Part shown: one piece after another, positions 37,027 through 45,392 of the stretch
Numbering within the stretch: position 1 is the first letter of the stretch
How the letters are laid out: each line of letters begins with the position of its first letter
From: Bacilli bacterium
Lineage (GTDB): Bacteria > Bacillota_I > Bacilli_A > RF39 > UBA660
Assembly (NCBI GenBank): GCA_017472015.1
Contig: JAFURC010000026.1
Coordinates: 48,497-112,496 of the forward strand
DNA: 64,000 nt
Reading direction: 5' to 3'
Translations under genes and position numbers: made by a program
Notes under the pieces: model-generated
The model's database searches: none
What the model was told of the DNA's origin: nothing
Seen by the model: only the letters and a program-made list of their open reading frames with translations

Positions 37027-37483
37027 TGCTTTAGATGTTTTTGGCAGTTACATATTTAAAAGAGGAAAAAAATATGAAGATTTTTATAATGTATTAGTTA
37101 CAAAAAAGAAATTATTTGCTAATATGCAACAATTATTCTTTCTAGCTGCGTCCATTGGATTTAAAAAACAAATGAAAGAAAGTTTTGAATCAGGGCAAGA
37201 TATACGTGCTGAACATTTATCAGCTGATAGCTTAGAATTATTTTATACAATGTATTTAAATGATAATCATACAGTGGAAGATTTAAATGATCAAAATGAA
37301 TTAAGAAGATATTTAAAAAATGATTTAGTAGAATATGCAGAAGGTGGATTAAAATATTTATCAGAAGAAGTATTCTCAAGTACTTGGAATAAAAATACTC
37401 TTACTTTAAGAGAAGATTACGATGATTATTTAGAAGATATAATGGCATTTATTAAATCAGAAAATAATGAAGATATATTTTAA
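37019..37483 (+). CDS. Small helical protein closing the defence operon, unknown
   Basis: 154 aa: MRNALDVFGSYIFKRGKKYEDFYNVLVTKKKLFANMQQLFFLAASIGFKKQ at the start, then acidic helices ending SENNEDIF. Helical, no catalytic motif. It takes the place of DndE or a Dnd-associated small protein behind the DndD-like ATPase, but I see no convincing DndE residues. ATG 37019 is chosen because GGTGAG lies 4-5 nt upstream; it overlaps the ATPase stop by 8 nt. Confidence 0.6.
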   Translation: MRNALDVFGSYIFKRGKKYEDFYNVLVTKKKLFANMQQLFFLAASIGFKKQMKESFESGQDIRAEHLSADSLELFYTMYLNDNHTVEDLNDQNELRRYLKNDLVEYAEGGLKYLSEEVFSSTWNKNTLTLREDYDDYLEDIMAFIKSENNEDIF

Positions 37484-37484
37484 A

Positions 37485-37521
37485 AAAAGAAGACTCTGTA
37501 TGTCACACTGAGTCTTTTCTT
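37485..37521. terminator. Bidirectional terminator ending the defence operon
   Basis: AGACTC (37491-37496) / GAGTCT (37510-37515), extended by A-rich and T-rich arms on both sides. It lies between the plus-strand operon and the convergent minus-strand cassette. Confidence 0.75.
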
Positions 37522-37753
37522 ATGCCAATTGATTTAGTTTGTCAGCTATTTCTATTTTGGATATAAGTTCAAGTAAATAATTTGTAGATTGAGGTACACT
37601 TATAGTTGCAGTAACAACACATATTGAAAATGATGTAGGATCATACATGATATAGAAGTTAGGGTTAACAAAATGGTTATCTTTTATTAAATTAACATCT
37701 TCAATAACTTCATATCCAGGATCATTTAGATATTTGATTTGTTCTTTATTCAT
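37520..37753 (-). CDS. Small protein of the right flanking cassette, unknown
   Basis: 77 aa: MNKEQIKYLNDPGYEVIEDVNLIKDNHFVNPNFYIMYDPTSFSICVVTATISVPQ. Mixed alpha/beta, no motif recognised. Start at 37753: GGAG sits 7 nt before this ATG inside the end of the upstream gene, which it overlaps by 8 nt. Translationally coupled to the HTH gene. Confidence 0.55.
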   Translation of the reverse strand: MNKEQIKYLNDPGYEVIEDVNLIKDNHFVNPNFYIMYDPTSFSICVVTATISVPQSTNYLLELISKIEIADKLNQLA

Positions 37754-38003
37754 GTTCATTCTCCAATTTAATACCTGAAAGTGTTTTAAGAAATTCGATA
37801 TCAATGTCGAAGTATTTAATTACATCTTTAGTTGGAACACAATAAGCAGGAATAAACTTATTTGGATTCTTTTTTCTAAATTCAGATTCAATATAACGTT
37901 TTACTTTACTTGCAGTAGATGCAGATAAGTTAGCTATTTTCATAATATCTTGATTAGTGCACCATGGAGTAGCTAATATGTTTAATATTTCTTTTGCTTT
38001 CAC
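37746..38003 (-). CDS. Small HTH / excisionase-like DNA-binding protein
   Basis: 85 aa. ILATPWCTNQDIMKIANLSASTASKVKRYIESEF (about 8-42) is a helix-turn-helix with recognition helix SASTASKVKRYI, followed by AYCVPTKDVIKYFDIDIEFLK, typical of small excisionase-type or repressor proteins. Start is GTG 38003, six bases after AAGGAGGT. Its promoter/leader matches that of the 27677-27991 gene 10 kb away, so this protein may regulate both flanking cassettes. Confidence 0.6.
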   Translation of the reverse strand: MKAKEILNILATPWCTNQDIMKIANLSASTASKVKRYIESEFRKKNPNKFIPAYCVPTKDVIKYFDIDIEFLKTLSGIKLENEHE

Positions 38004-38068
38004 ACAAATACCTCCTTTCAAAAGGTATTGTATTAATCACTTATTATAGGAAAAAAGTCAAGTGTTTC
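38004..38068 (-). promoter_or_regulatory. Conserved promoter/leader, right copy
   Basis: Read on the minus strand: AAACACTTGACT, spacer, AAGTGATTAATACAATACCTT, then AAGGAGG. TTGACT is 17 nt before GATTAAT, as in the left copy at 27992-28045. Outside this block the two regions do not match. Confidence 0.6.
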
Positions 38069-38375
38069 AGGTATAAAAATGTGGTACCTAAAATGTCATA
38101 AATGACATATATAGTAGAAAATTATAACTAAATTTCAATAAAAATTTTAGGTCTCTACTTAGGTGCTAATATTCTTTAAATCTAAGACAAAACATACTTT
38201 TTTTTAAGACCAAAAACGCGTTGTTAAAAAAATGACATTTTGCTAAATTTGCGAACGAATGTACTATGCCCCTTTAAGAGAACTAAAAGTTTTATTTATA
38301 ATTACATATAAAAATTGTTGATTATAATTTTTTTACTTCCTTAAAATAAAAAACTGTAATTTTTTTGTCAACAAA
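38069..38375. other. Non-coding region at the right edge of the defence island
   Basis: No ORF or tRNA seen. It holds a 16-bp dyad ATGTCATAAATGACAT near 38091-38106, scattered poly-T and poly-A tracts, and a short patch of higher GC near 38212-38275. It may contain the boundary or an old attachment site, but no direct repeat to the left edge was found by eye. Confidence 0.4.
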
Positions 38376-38404
38376 TTGGCTATTGATTAAATTTATTATA
38401 TAAT
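38376..38404 (+). promoter_or_regulatory. Promoter of the zinc-ribbon gene
   Basis: TTGGCT (38376-38381), 17-nt spacer, TATAAT (38399-38404); AGGAGGAAG follows before the ATG at 38438. Confidence 0.6.
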
Positions 38405-38437
38405 TAATATAGGGATTTTTTAGGAGGAAGTAGCAGT

Positions 38438-39034
38438 ATGAATATAGAAAGATTTTTATTTAACGATATATTAGCCCAATTTTATAGAAATTATCATTTA
38501 ACAGAAGAAATGAAATTAAAAAAACAACAGCAAATAACTAATTGTAATCACCTATTTGTTTACACCGAAAATGATGATAAAATACCCGTTATTGAATGCG
38601 TTCACTGTGGACTTAGTAATCGTATGTTAAATTTTTATTTCAAATTCATGGAACACTTTGATCCTAAAACTATTAAAATTGCTCCAGGATATCCAGAAGA
38701 ACTTCCCTTTGAAGCTAGTCTATTTATTCACGAATTTCCAAATAGTTTTGTAAATGGTAAATTCGTTTTCAATTCAAATGATTACAGAATAATATCAAAT
38801 CAAATAATATCAACTTGGCATGCTAGTATTTTATACAAAGCCGCTTGTGAAATAGAAGCAACAGGTAGTCTTGAAAAAATATTTCAAATCATGACAGATT
38901 TAAATTCTCTTGAAACCGAATATGAACATGTATCAATTGCTAAAATTCAAGATGCATATGAATTAATTAGAAGATATTCAACCCTTAGTCTTTCTAATCA
39001 AGAACAAGAAAAACCATTTGTTAAAGTAAAATAG
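38438..39034 (+). CDS. Zinc-ribbon-like protein, unknown
   Basis: 198 aa. CNHLFVYTENDDKIPVIECVHCGLSNRM (about 32-60) gives a CxH...CxxC metal-binding knuckle. The rest is helical with Trp, Phe and His residues and no membrane segment. Good promoter and ribosome binding site; own terminator; next to the Clp gene. Function not recognised. Confidence 0.65.
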   Translation: MNIERFLFNDILAQFYRNYHLTEEMKLKKQQQITNCNHLFVYTENDDKIPVIECVHCGLSNRMLNFYFKFMEHFDPKTIKIAPGYPEELPFEASLFIHEFPNSFVNGKFVFNSNDYRIISNQIISTWHASILYKAACEIEATGSLEKIFQIMTDLNSLETEYEHVSIAKIQDAYELIRRYSTLSLSNQEQEKPFVKVK

Positions 39035-39054
39035 ATCAAAAATCTATTTTTTTT
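39029..39054 (+). terminator. Terminator after the zinc-ribbon gene
   Basis: AAATAGAT / ATCTATTT perfect 8-bp stem with a CAAAA loop, then T run. Confidence 0.8.
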
Positions 39055-39114
39055 GTCGATTAAATTAATTTATAAAAATTTGGAAACTTCATATATTATA
39101 ATTGGAGGAATAAT

Positions 39115-41415
39115 ATGTTTCAAAGATTTGATGAAGAAGCCAAAAAAGTATTAAAAAAAGCCAAACTAGAAATGCAAGAATTAAAACATCCATTTGTAGG
39201 ATCAGAACATTTATTATTAAGCATTCTAAGTTTTAATAATTTAAAAATAACTCAAAAACTAAATGAATATAATATTACCTATCAAATATTTAAAGAAGAA
39301 TTAATTAATACAATTGGAATAGGTAATAGTTTAAATTCCTATTTTCTATATACTCCGATGCTAAAAAGAGTAATTGAAAATGCTATAATTGATACTAAAG
39401 AAGATAATTTAAATGAAGTAAATGTTAATTCCTTATTTATTTCCCTTTTAGATGAAGGTGAAGGAGTTGCTATTCGCATATTAAATAATCTTGGAGTTAA
39501 TATAGATGAATTATATCAAGAATTTATAAATAAAGAAGAGAATTCTAAATATAAAAATAAAAAGAAATTATCAGTTTATGATCATTCAGTTGATCTATGT
39601 CAAAAAGCTAGAGAAGGGAAAATTGATCCGGTTGTAGGACGAGATAATGAAATTAATCGGTTAATTGAAATTCTTTTAAGAAGAAATAAAAATAATCCTT
39701 TATTAATAGGAGAAGCCGGAGTAGGTAAAACAGCCATCATTGAAGCCCTTGCTTTAAAAATAGTCAACAAAGAAGTTCCCGATAGTTTACTAGATAAAAA
39801 AATCTTATCAGTTTCCATGGCTAATTTAGTAGCGGGAACTAAATATCGCGGTGAATTTGAAGAAAGAATTAATAAAATAATTAAAGAAATTGAAAGTAAT
39901 TCCAATTTAATAATCTTCATAGATGAAATGCATTCATTAGTAGGAGCCGGAGGAGCCGAAGGAGCCATTGATGCTTCAAATATCTTTAAACCAGCCCTTG
40001 CTAGAGGAAAATTTCGTCTAATTGGAGCCACAACTATTAAAGAATATAAAGAATCAATTGAAAAAGATAAAGCCTTAAGTCGAAGATTTCAAACGATTTT
40101 AGTCAAAGAACCCAATCAAGAAGAAACTAAAAATATTTTGTTAAAAATAAAACCTATATATGAAAACTTTCATAAAGTAATAATTCCAGATTCTTTAATC
40201 GATAACATAGTTGAACTAACAAGTAAATATATATTTGATAGGAAAAATCCTGATAAATCAATTGATATCTTAGATGAAGTATGTGCAACTCGTTCCTTAA
40301 TTAAAGATAAAACATCTGAAAAATTAATTAACTTAAAACAAGAATATGAAAACATAATTAATCAAAAAAACAAATATATAATCAATCACGATTTTTTAAA
40401 TGCTTCTAAATTAAAAGAAACTGAAATCATTCTTGAAGACAAAATAAATAAATTATATTTAAAAAATACGAAAGAAAATAAAAAAATTGTTTCTCTTGAA
40501 GATATTTCTAAAGTAATAAAATCAAAAACAAATATTCCTGTTTATGAAATTGATAAAGATTCTCTAAAACATTTAAAAGATTTAGAAATTAATTTAAAAC
40601 AAAAAATCCTTGGTCAAGATGAAGCAATTAACTCTTTATGCAATGAAACTAAAAAAGTAAAATTAGGTCTTAAAAATACCAAAAAACCAATTTCTTTCTT
40701 ATTTACAGGTAAAAGTGGAATTGGTAAAACATCTCTTGTTAAAGAATATGCTAATCTTTTGAAAATGAACTTAATTAGAATAGATGGATCAGAATATAAA
40801 GAAAGTCATACTATTAGTAAAATAATTGGTTCCCCACCTGGATATGTTGGATATGAAACTAGTAATACTATTTTAGATGATGTTAAAAACAACCCTTATT
40901 CCGTTATCTTAATTGATGAAGTTGAAAAAATAAGTCCAAGTGTTCTAAATCTCTTTTTACAAATTTTAGATGAAGGTTTTATTACTAATTCTAACCTAGA
41001 AAAAATTTATTTTAATCATACCATCATTATCATGACTAGTAATATTACATCTAATACTAATTCAATTGGATTCAACCAAGATAAAGAAATAGTAATAAAA
41101 AATAAACTAGATGAAGTATTAAACCCAGAGTTTTTAAACCGAATTAATCATATTATTCAGTTTAATCCTTTAACAAAGGATACAGTCATGGAAATTGTAA
41201 GTAAAGAAATAGCAGATATTAAAAAGAAATTTAAAGAACAAGGAATAAAATTAGTTATTAATAATCAAATAATTGAAGAAATAATTAATTTGTCAAATTA
41301 TGAAGAAAAAGGTGCAAGAAATATCAAAAAAATAATTGAAGATAAAATTGATAATATAGTAATCGACAATATTTTAAATGGTATTTCAAATATCAAAATA
41401 AGTACATTAAATTGA
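39115..41415 (+). CDS. ClpC-like AAA+ unfoldase
   Basis: 766 aa. Clp N repeats (about 1-140), first AAA+ domain with [14 protein letters not shown] (about 199) and [22 protein letters not shown], a UVR/middle segment (about 405-450) and a second AAA+ with [16 protein letters not shown] (about 528). It closes with [15 protein letters not shown] and a D2-small C-terminus. The layout fits ClpC, which unfolds proteins for ClpP. The usual ctsR-mcsA-mcsB neighbours are absent. The last 85 bp are repeated at 42139-42226. Confidence 0.88.
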   Translation: MFQRFDEEAKKVLKKAKLEMQELKHPFVGSEHLLLSILSFNNLKITQKLNEYNITYQIFKEELINTIGIGNSLNSYFLYTPMLKRVIENAIIDTKEDNLNEVNVNSLFISLLDEGEGVAIRILNNLGVNIDELYQEFINKEENSKYKNKKKLSVYDHSVDLCQKAREGKIDPVVGRDNEINRLIEILLRRNKNNPLLIGEAGVGKTAIIEALALKIVNKEVPDSLLDKKILSVSMANLVAGTKYRGEFEERINKIIKEIESNSNLIIFIDEMHSLVGAGGAEGAIDASNIFKPALARGKFRLIGATTIKEYKESIEKDKALSRRFQTILVKEPNQEETKNILLKIKPIYENFHKVIIPDSLIDNIVELTSKYIFDRKNPDKSIDILDEVCATRSLIKDKTSEKLINLKQEYENIINQKNKYIINHDFLNASKLKETEIILEDKINKLYLKNTKENKKIVSLEDISKVIKSKTNIPVYEIDKDSLKHLKDLEINLKQKILGQDEAINSLCNETKKVKLGLKNTKKPISFLFTGKSGIGKTSLVKEYANLLKMNLIRIDGSEYKESHTISKIIGSPPGYVGYETSNTILDDVKNNPYSVILIDEVEKISPSVLNLFLQILDEGFITNSNLEKIYFNHTIIIMTSNITSNTNSIGFNQDKEIVIKNKLDEVLNPEFLNRINHIIQFNPLTKDTVMEIVSKEIADIKKKFKEQGIKLVINNQIIEEIINLSNYEEKGARNIKKIIEDKIDNIVIDNILNGISNIKISTLN

Positions 41416-41616
41416 ATTTATTCAATATAAACTAATAGTCAAAATTATATTTAATAAATTAATAAGCAAATAGACAAATTATCTTAAAAAGTGAATATAA
41501 TAGTTTAAGATAATTTTAATGAAAAAAGTTATTTATCATTTAAAAAATATAAAACAATATCAAAAAAGTAAATATTAAAATTATATCTATGATACAATTG
41601 TGTTGAGGTGAAATCT

Positions 41617-42078
41617 ATGAAACGTTATATTTCAGATGATGAAAAGTATTATACATATATGCTTAAAGTTATAAATTCAATTGGTGGCAGAAATCTAAAT
41701 TATAATTGGTTGATTACTGATATAGAAGCCTACCCAGAAGATCCTGAATTATATCAATTTATAAGTAGTAGTAATTATTTATTTTTATCAAATGATGAAC
41801 TAATGGATATGTTAGAAAAAGATGATTTTCAGTGGATCTGGGCAGTTTTTTCTGCAATACCAAAAGAATATTCAAAAGAAGAAGTATTAAAATATAAATT
41901 ACCTTATGCAGATTGTAATAGTGATCTTTTTAAAGAAGATTTATTTGTTATTCAACATCCATTATCAGACATTGAAATAGTAGCAGCAGATGGTTCTTTT
42001 GTATCAATAGTTGCTAAAGAAGATAAAATAGTAGATCGTTTTAAAAATGTCTATAAAAATTCAAAGATAAATTTTTAA
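41617..42078 (+). CDS. DUF2691-like / immunity-type protein
   Basis: 153 aa, no membrane segment. NWLITDIEAYP, FQWIWAVFSAIPKEYSKEEVLKYKLPYAD and IEIVAADGSFVSIVAKEDKIVDRF give the strand-rich pattern of DUF2691 or small immunity-type proteins. Assignment is tentative. ATG 41617 with GAGGTG upstream. It lies between the real clp 3' end and a copy of that end, so it looks inserted. Confidence 0.45.
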   Translation: MKRYISDDEKYYTYMLKVINSIGGRNLNYNWLITDIEAYPEDPELYQFISSSNYLFLSNDELMDMLEKDDFQWIWAVFSAIPKEYSKEEVLKYKLPYADCNSDLFKEDLFVIQHPLSDIEIVAADGSFVSIVAKEDKIVDRFKNVYKNSKINF

Positions 42079-42138
42079 TATGAAATATAAATATATAAGA
42101 AAATATATAAAAAATTATAGATATATTAAAAATATATA

Positions 42139-42226
42139 AATGATAATTGAAAAAATAGATAATATCGTTATTGATAACATTTGAAATGGTATTTCAAATG
42201 TCAAAATAAGTATACTAAATTGAATT
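42139..42226 (+). repeat. Duplicated 3' end of the ClpC-like gene
   Basis: Aligns with 41328-41421, e.g. GGTATTTCAAAT, TCAAAATAAGTA and TAAATTGAATT, with scattered substitutions. A stop (TGA) has replaced one codon, so it is dead. The two copies bracket the 41617-42078 gene. Confidence 0.8.
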
Positions 42227-42452
42227 GCTCAGTTGTAAAAGTAAATTCTAGTTTGAACAAGTAAACTCCATCGAACTAGGTAAAAATATATCCTTAAGTA
42301 AAATTAGGGGTATTTTTTTTGTAAAAAATGATGTAAAATATCATTTGTAAGCCGAAATTTACGTAATTTGTTGCACGCAAAAGGAGAATGGCTTTTTCTA
42401 AATTTTTTTGAATTTGAAAATTCCACTCTAAATATTTTGCAGTAAATTATAC

Positions 42453-43800
42453 ATTGATGGTGCTTATTTGAATTTTATCAGTTAATTATTTCTTAAGTAG
42501 GTCAACTGATAAATCGATGTTATTAGGATCAATTTCTTTGATTCCTAAATTATTGGCAATATTATTGCCATACATTAAGTTAAATAATTGTAATGGACTA
42601 CAATCGTTTAACTTTTTTCTTTTGTAAGAATTGATATGTGACATAAGTAGATTAATATCTTCTTGAGTTAAATTGTCAAATGATGAGTGTTTAGGCAGAA
42701 CTCTTCTAATCATTTCATGGTTAACTTCACACGAACCTTTTTGATCAGATCTTCCGGGTTCACAATAAAATATTTGGGTTCTAATTTCTCCTGTGTCATT
42801 ATTTATTTCTATTTCAACTGGATTAGAAAATTCAGAACCATTGTCTGTTAAAATAACCGGAAATAATATTTTAAACACTTCCGTTCCAATTTGTTCTTCT
42901 ATCATATTAAAAATATCAATTACAGATTGAGCATCATTGTGTTCTCTTATAAATGCAAGCATGAAAGAACAGTTTACAAAATGAATGGTAAGTAGTACTT
43001 TGCCACCTTTAATACCTTCAACGGTGTCCATTTCTACTAAATTTATATCAGGATTGTTAGAAATATAAATTAAATAGTCATCATATTTTCTTCCTTCTAA
43101 GCATTTTTTATCAATTTTATAGTACGTTTTTCTTTTTGGAGTTTGTCTATATCTTACTTTTCTAGGTAAATCTATATTTTTAACTTCTAAAGCACCTATA
43201 TCAACAAGATTATAAATTTCCCTTTCACTACACATGATTTTGTTTTTATTATTAATACAAGCATGATGAATAGATTGTTTTTGCTCTTTGATAAGTGGAA
43301 CTAAAATATCATTTAAATTTTGAATTTCTTCTTTAGTAAAGTTAATGCCTTGCCTTGAATTTACTAAAATATCTTTGTACTCTTTGTAAGCATATTCAGC
43401 TGAATATATTTTCTTTGATAAAGTACAATTGGATTTATTTTTACAACCATTACAAACATATGGCGGTTTAGATAATTTAACACATGTTTCTTTTTGATAA
43501 TGATTACAATTTTTAATGTTGCATTTTGTTCCACGTTCTTTAAATTCACAATTATGTCTATGAATACAATCAAAAAATGGTCTTCCAACAGCTCCAGTAT
43601 TTTTATATTGAATATGATTTTTTATTTCTTTTGCTACTGTAGTACAATCTTTGTTTATTGTATTACCAATTGCTTTAAATGATAAATTTTTGCTTAATCC
43701 TCTCTCGATAGTTAATCTATCATCAAATGATAAATGTTTATTCTTCATAATTTTTTTAAATACCTCCAATTTCTTTTAATTATGAATAAGCACCATCAAT
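42453..43800 (-). repeat. Perfect 16-bp inverted repeats bounding the IS30 transposase
   Basis: ATTGATGGTGCTTATT at 42453-42468 and its exact complement at 43785-43800. They lie 17 bp after the transposase stop and 36 bp before its start, as expected for IS30 ends (about 1.35 kb). I see no clear 2-3 bp target duplication outside. Confidence 0.75.
42486..43748 (-). CDS. IS30-family transposase
   Basis: 420 aa. Starts MKNKHLSFDDRLTIERGLSKNLSFKAIGNTINKDCTTVAKEI (IS30 helix-turn-helix), then a Cys-rich segment and the DDE domain: VEMDTVEG (first D), PVILTDNGSEFSNP (second D) and GRSDQKGSCEVNHEMIRR (E). Reads full length and intact. Start ATG 43748; GGAGGT lies a rather long 13 nt upstream. Confidence 0.93.
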   Translation of the reverse strand: MKNKHLSFDDRLTIERGLSKNLSFKAIGNTINKDCTTVAKEIKNHIQYKNTGAVGRPFFDCIHRHNCEFKERGTKCNIKNCNHYQKETCVKLSKPPYVCNGCKNKSNCTLSKKIYSAEYAYKEYKDILVNSRQGINFTKEEIQNLNDILVPLIKEQKQSIHHACINNKNKIMCSEREIYNLVDIGALEVKNIDLPRKVRYRQTPKRKTYYKIDKKCLEGRKYDDYLIYISNNPDINLVEMDTVEGIKGGKVLLTIHFVNCSFMLAFIREHNDAQSVIDIFNMIEEQIGTEVFKILFPVILTDNGSEFSNPVEIEINNDTGEIRTQIFYCEPGRSDQKGSCEVNHEMIRRVLPKHSSFDNLTQEDINLLMSHINSYKRKKLNDCSPLQLFNLMYGNNIANNLGIKEIDPNNIDLSVDLLKK

Positions 43801-43854
43801 ATGTATATTATAGTTATTAATTAAAAAATCACAAGAAAAAAATAAAATTACTAT

Positions 43855-43985
43855 ATATTGAGGCTCTGCCTCAAACTCCGAGGTTTATCGCTTATGGGTT
43901 TCCCAAAAAGAAAGAAAAAAAGAAAGCATTTTCTTGAAATTTAGCTTCCTTTTTGGTTTAACCATTATTTGGTGCTCTGGTCACT
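43855..43985. other. Highly structured non-coding segment inside the insertion
   Basis: Three strong hairpins in a row: GAGGC-TCT-GCCTC, TGGG-TTT-CCCA, and a long stem CCAAAAAG / CTTTTTGG with an inner GAAAGC/GCTTCC. GC is far above the background. No ORF. The rest, up to 44245, is AT-rich with no gene. Confidence 0.55.
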
Positions 43986-44245
43986 CCTCAGTGTTGCCAT
44001 ATCCCCCAAACAACATGGAATATTATACATAATATAGAAATTAATGCAAGTACTATTGGATTTAGTTATGTAACATATATGTTTGCAGACCTAAATTCCA
44101 CTCATAAAATTTGAATAGCTAAGTTCCACATTTCAAAAAAAATAGATGGAATTTACTTTTACAACTAAGTTACTAAATTGAATTTGTTAACAATTAATTT
44201 TACACACTTTACATTTTTAGAAAATAGTGTTAAAATTAAGGCGTG

Positions 44246-44980
44246 ATGTTTATGAAAGAAATAAAATTAATTAATATCTATTTAAAATATTTAGATAGAA
44301 AAGATGATTTACAAAAAGAACACGGAATGAGTTTTGAAACTTTAGAAAATAATTTAAAACAAGAACTTAGTAATTTATCTTCTAAAGATTTAGTTACTTT
44401 ATATTTTGAGTATGCAACTCCTTATAATTTTCGAAAAGTTCAAAATATAGGTGAATTATTTGATTTAATTCAAAATGCAATTCAAAATCAATTAAAAGAT
44501 TTATCAACTATGAAATTAATTGATTTAGTAGCCCATGCAATGGCTTGTCGAGCTACTCCTAAAAAAGTTTTAGATAATAACATTCGACTTGCTCAAAATA
44601 GTTCAAAACTAAATGAAGAAGAATTAAAAAGTACAAGAGATTTAATTAAAATATATGAAAAAATATTTGAATATATAGAAAAATTAGTAGATGAAATTTT
44701 TATTAGTATTCAATATCGTTTAGAAAATATTACTGATCAAGAACTTCAACAATTATTAGAAACTTTAAGTAGTCGAATAGCTGATAATTCTCAAAAAATA
44801 AAAGGAATTTATGAACATTTTGCTAATAAAAAACTTTTAAAAACTGAAAGTAATTTAAACAATGTTTCAGTAGAGCAAATAGAAAATGATTTGATTTTCA
44901 ATGTAGATCTTTTAGAAGAAGAAATTTATACATATGAAACTTATCAAGAAAGATTATTGGAAAAAAATAAAAAAAAGTAA
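44246..44980 (+). CDS. Coiled-coil protein, unknown
   Basis: About 244 aa, all helical and Lys/Glu/Leu-rich: LKYLDRKDDLQKEHGMSFETLENNLKQELSNL, then LVDEIFISIQYRLENITDQELQQLL. No signal or membrane helix, no known domain. AAGG with ATG 44246 or 44252 as start; I cannot tell which. Ends just before a strong bidirectional terminator. Confidence 0.6.
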   Translation: MFMKEIKLINIYLKYLDRKDDLQKEHGMSFETLENNLKQELSNLSSKDLVTLYFEYATPYNFRKVQNIGELFDLIQNAIQNQLKDLSTMKLIDLVAHAMACRATPKKVLDNNIRLAQNSSKLNEEELKSTRDLIKIYEKIFEYIEKLVDEIFISIQYRLENITDQELQQLLETLSSRIADNSQKIKGIYEHFANKKLLKTESNLNNVSVEQIENDLIFNVDLLEEEIYTYETYQERLLEKNKKK

Positions 44981-44982
44981 TG

Positions 44983-45023
44983 AAAAAGGATAACTTTAAT
45001 TAAATTTATTAGTTATCCTTTTT
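44983..45023. terminator. Bidirectional terminator
   Basis: AAAAAGGATAACT (44983-44995) / AGTTATCCTTTTT (45011-45023), perfect 13-bp arms with A and T runs at both ends, between convergent genes. Confidence 0.9.
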
Positions 45024-45392
45024 GCTTTCTTTATTAATTATTAAAGAATAAATTATAATTCCTATTAATAAAATACTTAGCATAATAAAGTTATTTCGAA
45101 AATATATTTCATTACTTAAAATATCTAAAGTTGTATTCGAATAAGTGATTTTTAAAAGCATAAAACTATAAAGATAAATCCCAATATTTAGTATATTATA
45201 TGATATAGTCTCTTTAATTATTTTTTTCTTAGAAAGAATAGTTAAAATCATAATAAATGAATATATAAAGTTTAATAGAAAATACAAAGTACAAAAGAAA
45301 TTAGCCCTATATATTTTATCTATTAATAAAAACATTGCAATTAAATATAAAGTAAATAAAACTATTCTTAAATAATAAATTATTTTTTTCAT
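45009..45392 (-). CDS. Small four-helix membrane protein, unknown
   Basis: 127 aa with about four hydrophobic helices (YLRIVLFTLYLIAMFLLI, FFCTLYFLLNFIYSFIMILTIL, ILNIGIYLYSFMLLKI, FIMLSILLIGIIIYSLII). No family recognised. It overlaps the AAA gene by 4 nt (ATGA), so the two are coupled. Confidence 0.65.
   Translation of the reverse strand: MKKIIYYLRIVLFTLYLIAMFLLIDKIYRANFFCTLYFLLNFIYSFIMILTILSKKKIIKETISYNILNIGIYLYSFMLLKITYSNTTLDILSNEIYFRNNFIMLSILLIGIIIYSLIINKESKKDN

Larger units (their letters stand above)
42228..44169. mobile_element. Composite insertion: outer 21-bp inverted repeats around an IS30 element
   Basis: Outer ends: CTCAGTTGTAAAAGTAAATTC (42228-42248) versus the reverse complement of 44149-44169, 20 of 21 matching. 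Both flanks carry TACTAAATTGAAT(T)TG (42213-42227 and 44171-44186), a near-direct repeat of about 15 bp. Inner ends: a perfect 16-bp inverted repeat ATTGATGGTGCTTATT (42453-42468, 43785-43800) hugs the transposase. Most likely an IS30 element lies inside an older non-coding, MITE-like element; alternatively all of it is one element with subterminal repeats. Confidence 0.65.

Noticed and set aside
34951..37483. A complete DNA phosphorothioation (Dnd) system
   Set aside because: Only a DndD-like ATPase is visible. No cysteine desulfurase, DndB (DGQHR), DndC or convincing DndE sequence is in the window.
38022..38437. A phage attachment site at the right end of the defence island
   Set aside because: I found no direct repeat between this region and the left edge, no integrase and no tRNA. 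The shared sequence with 28 kb is a promoter/leader in the same orientation.
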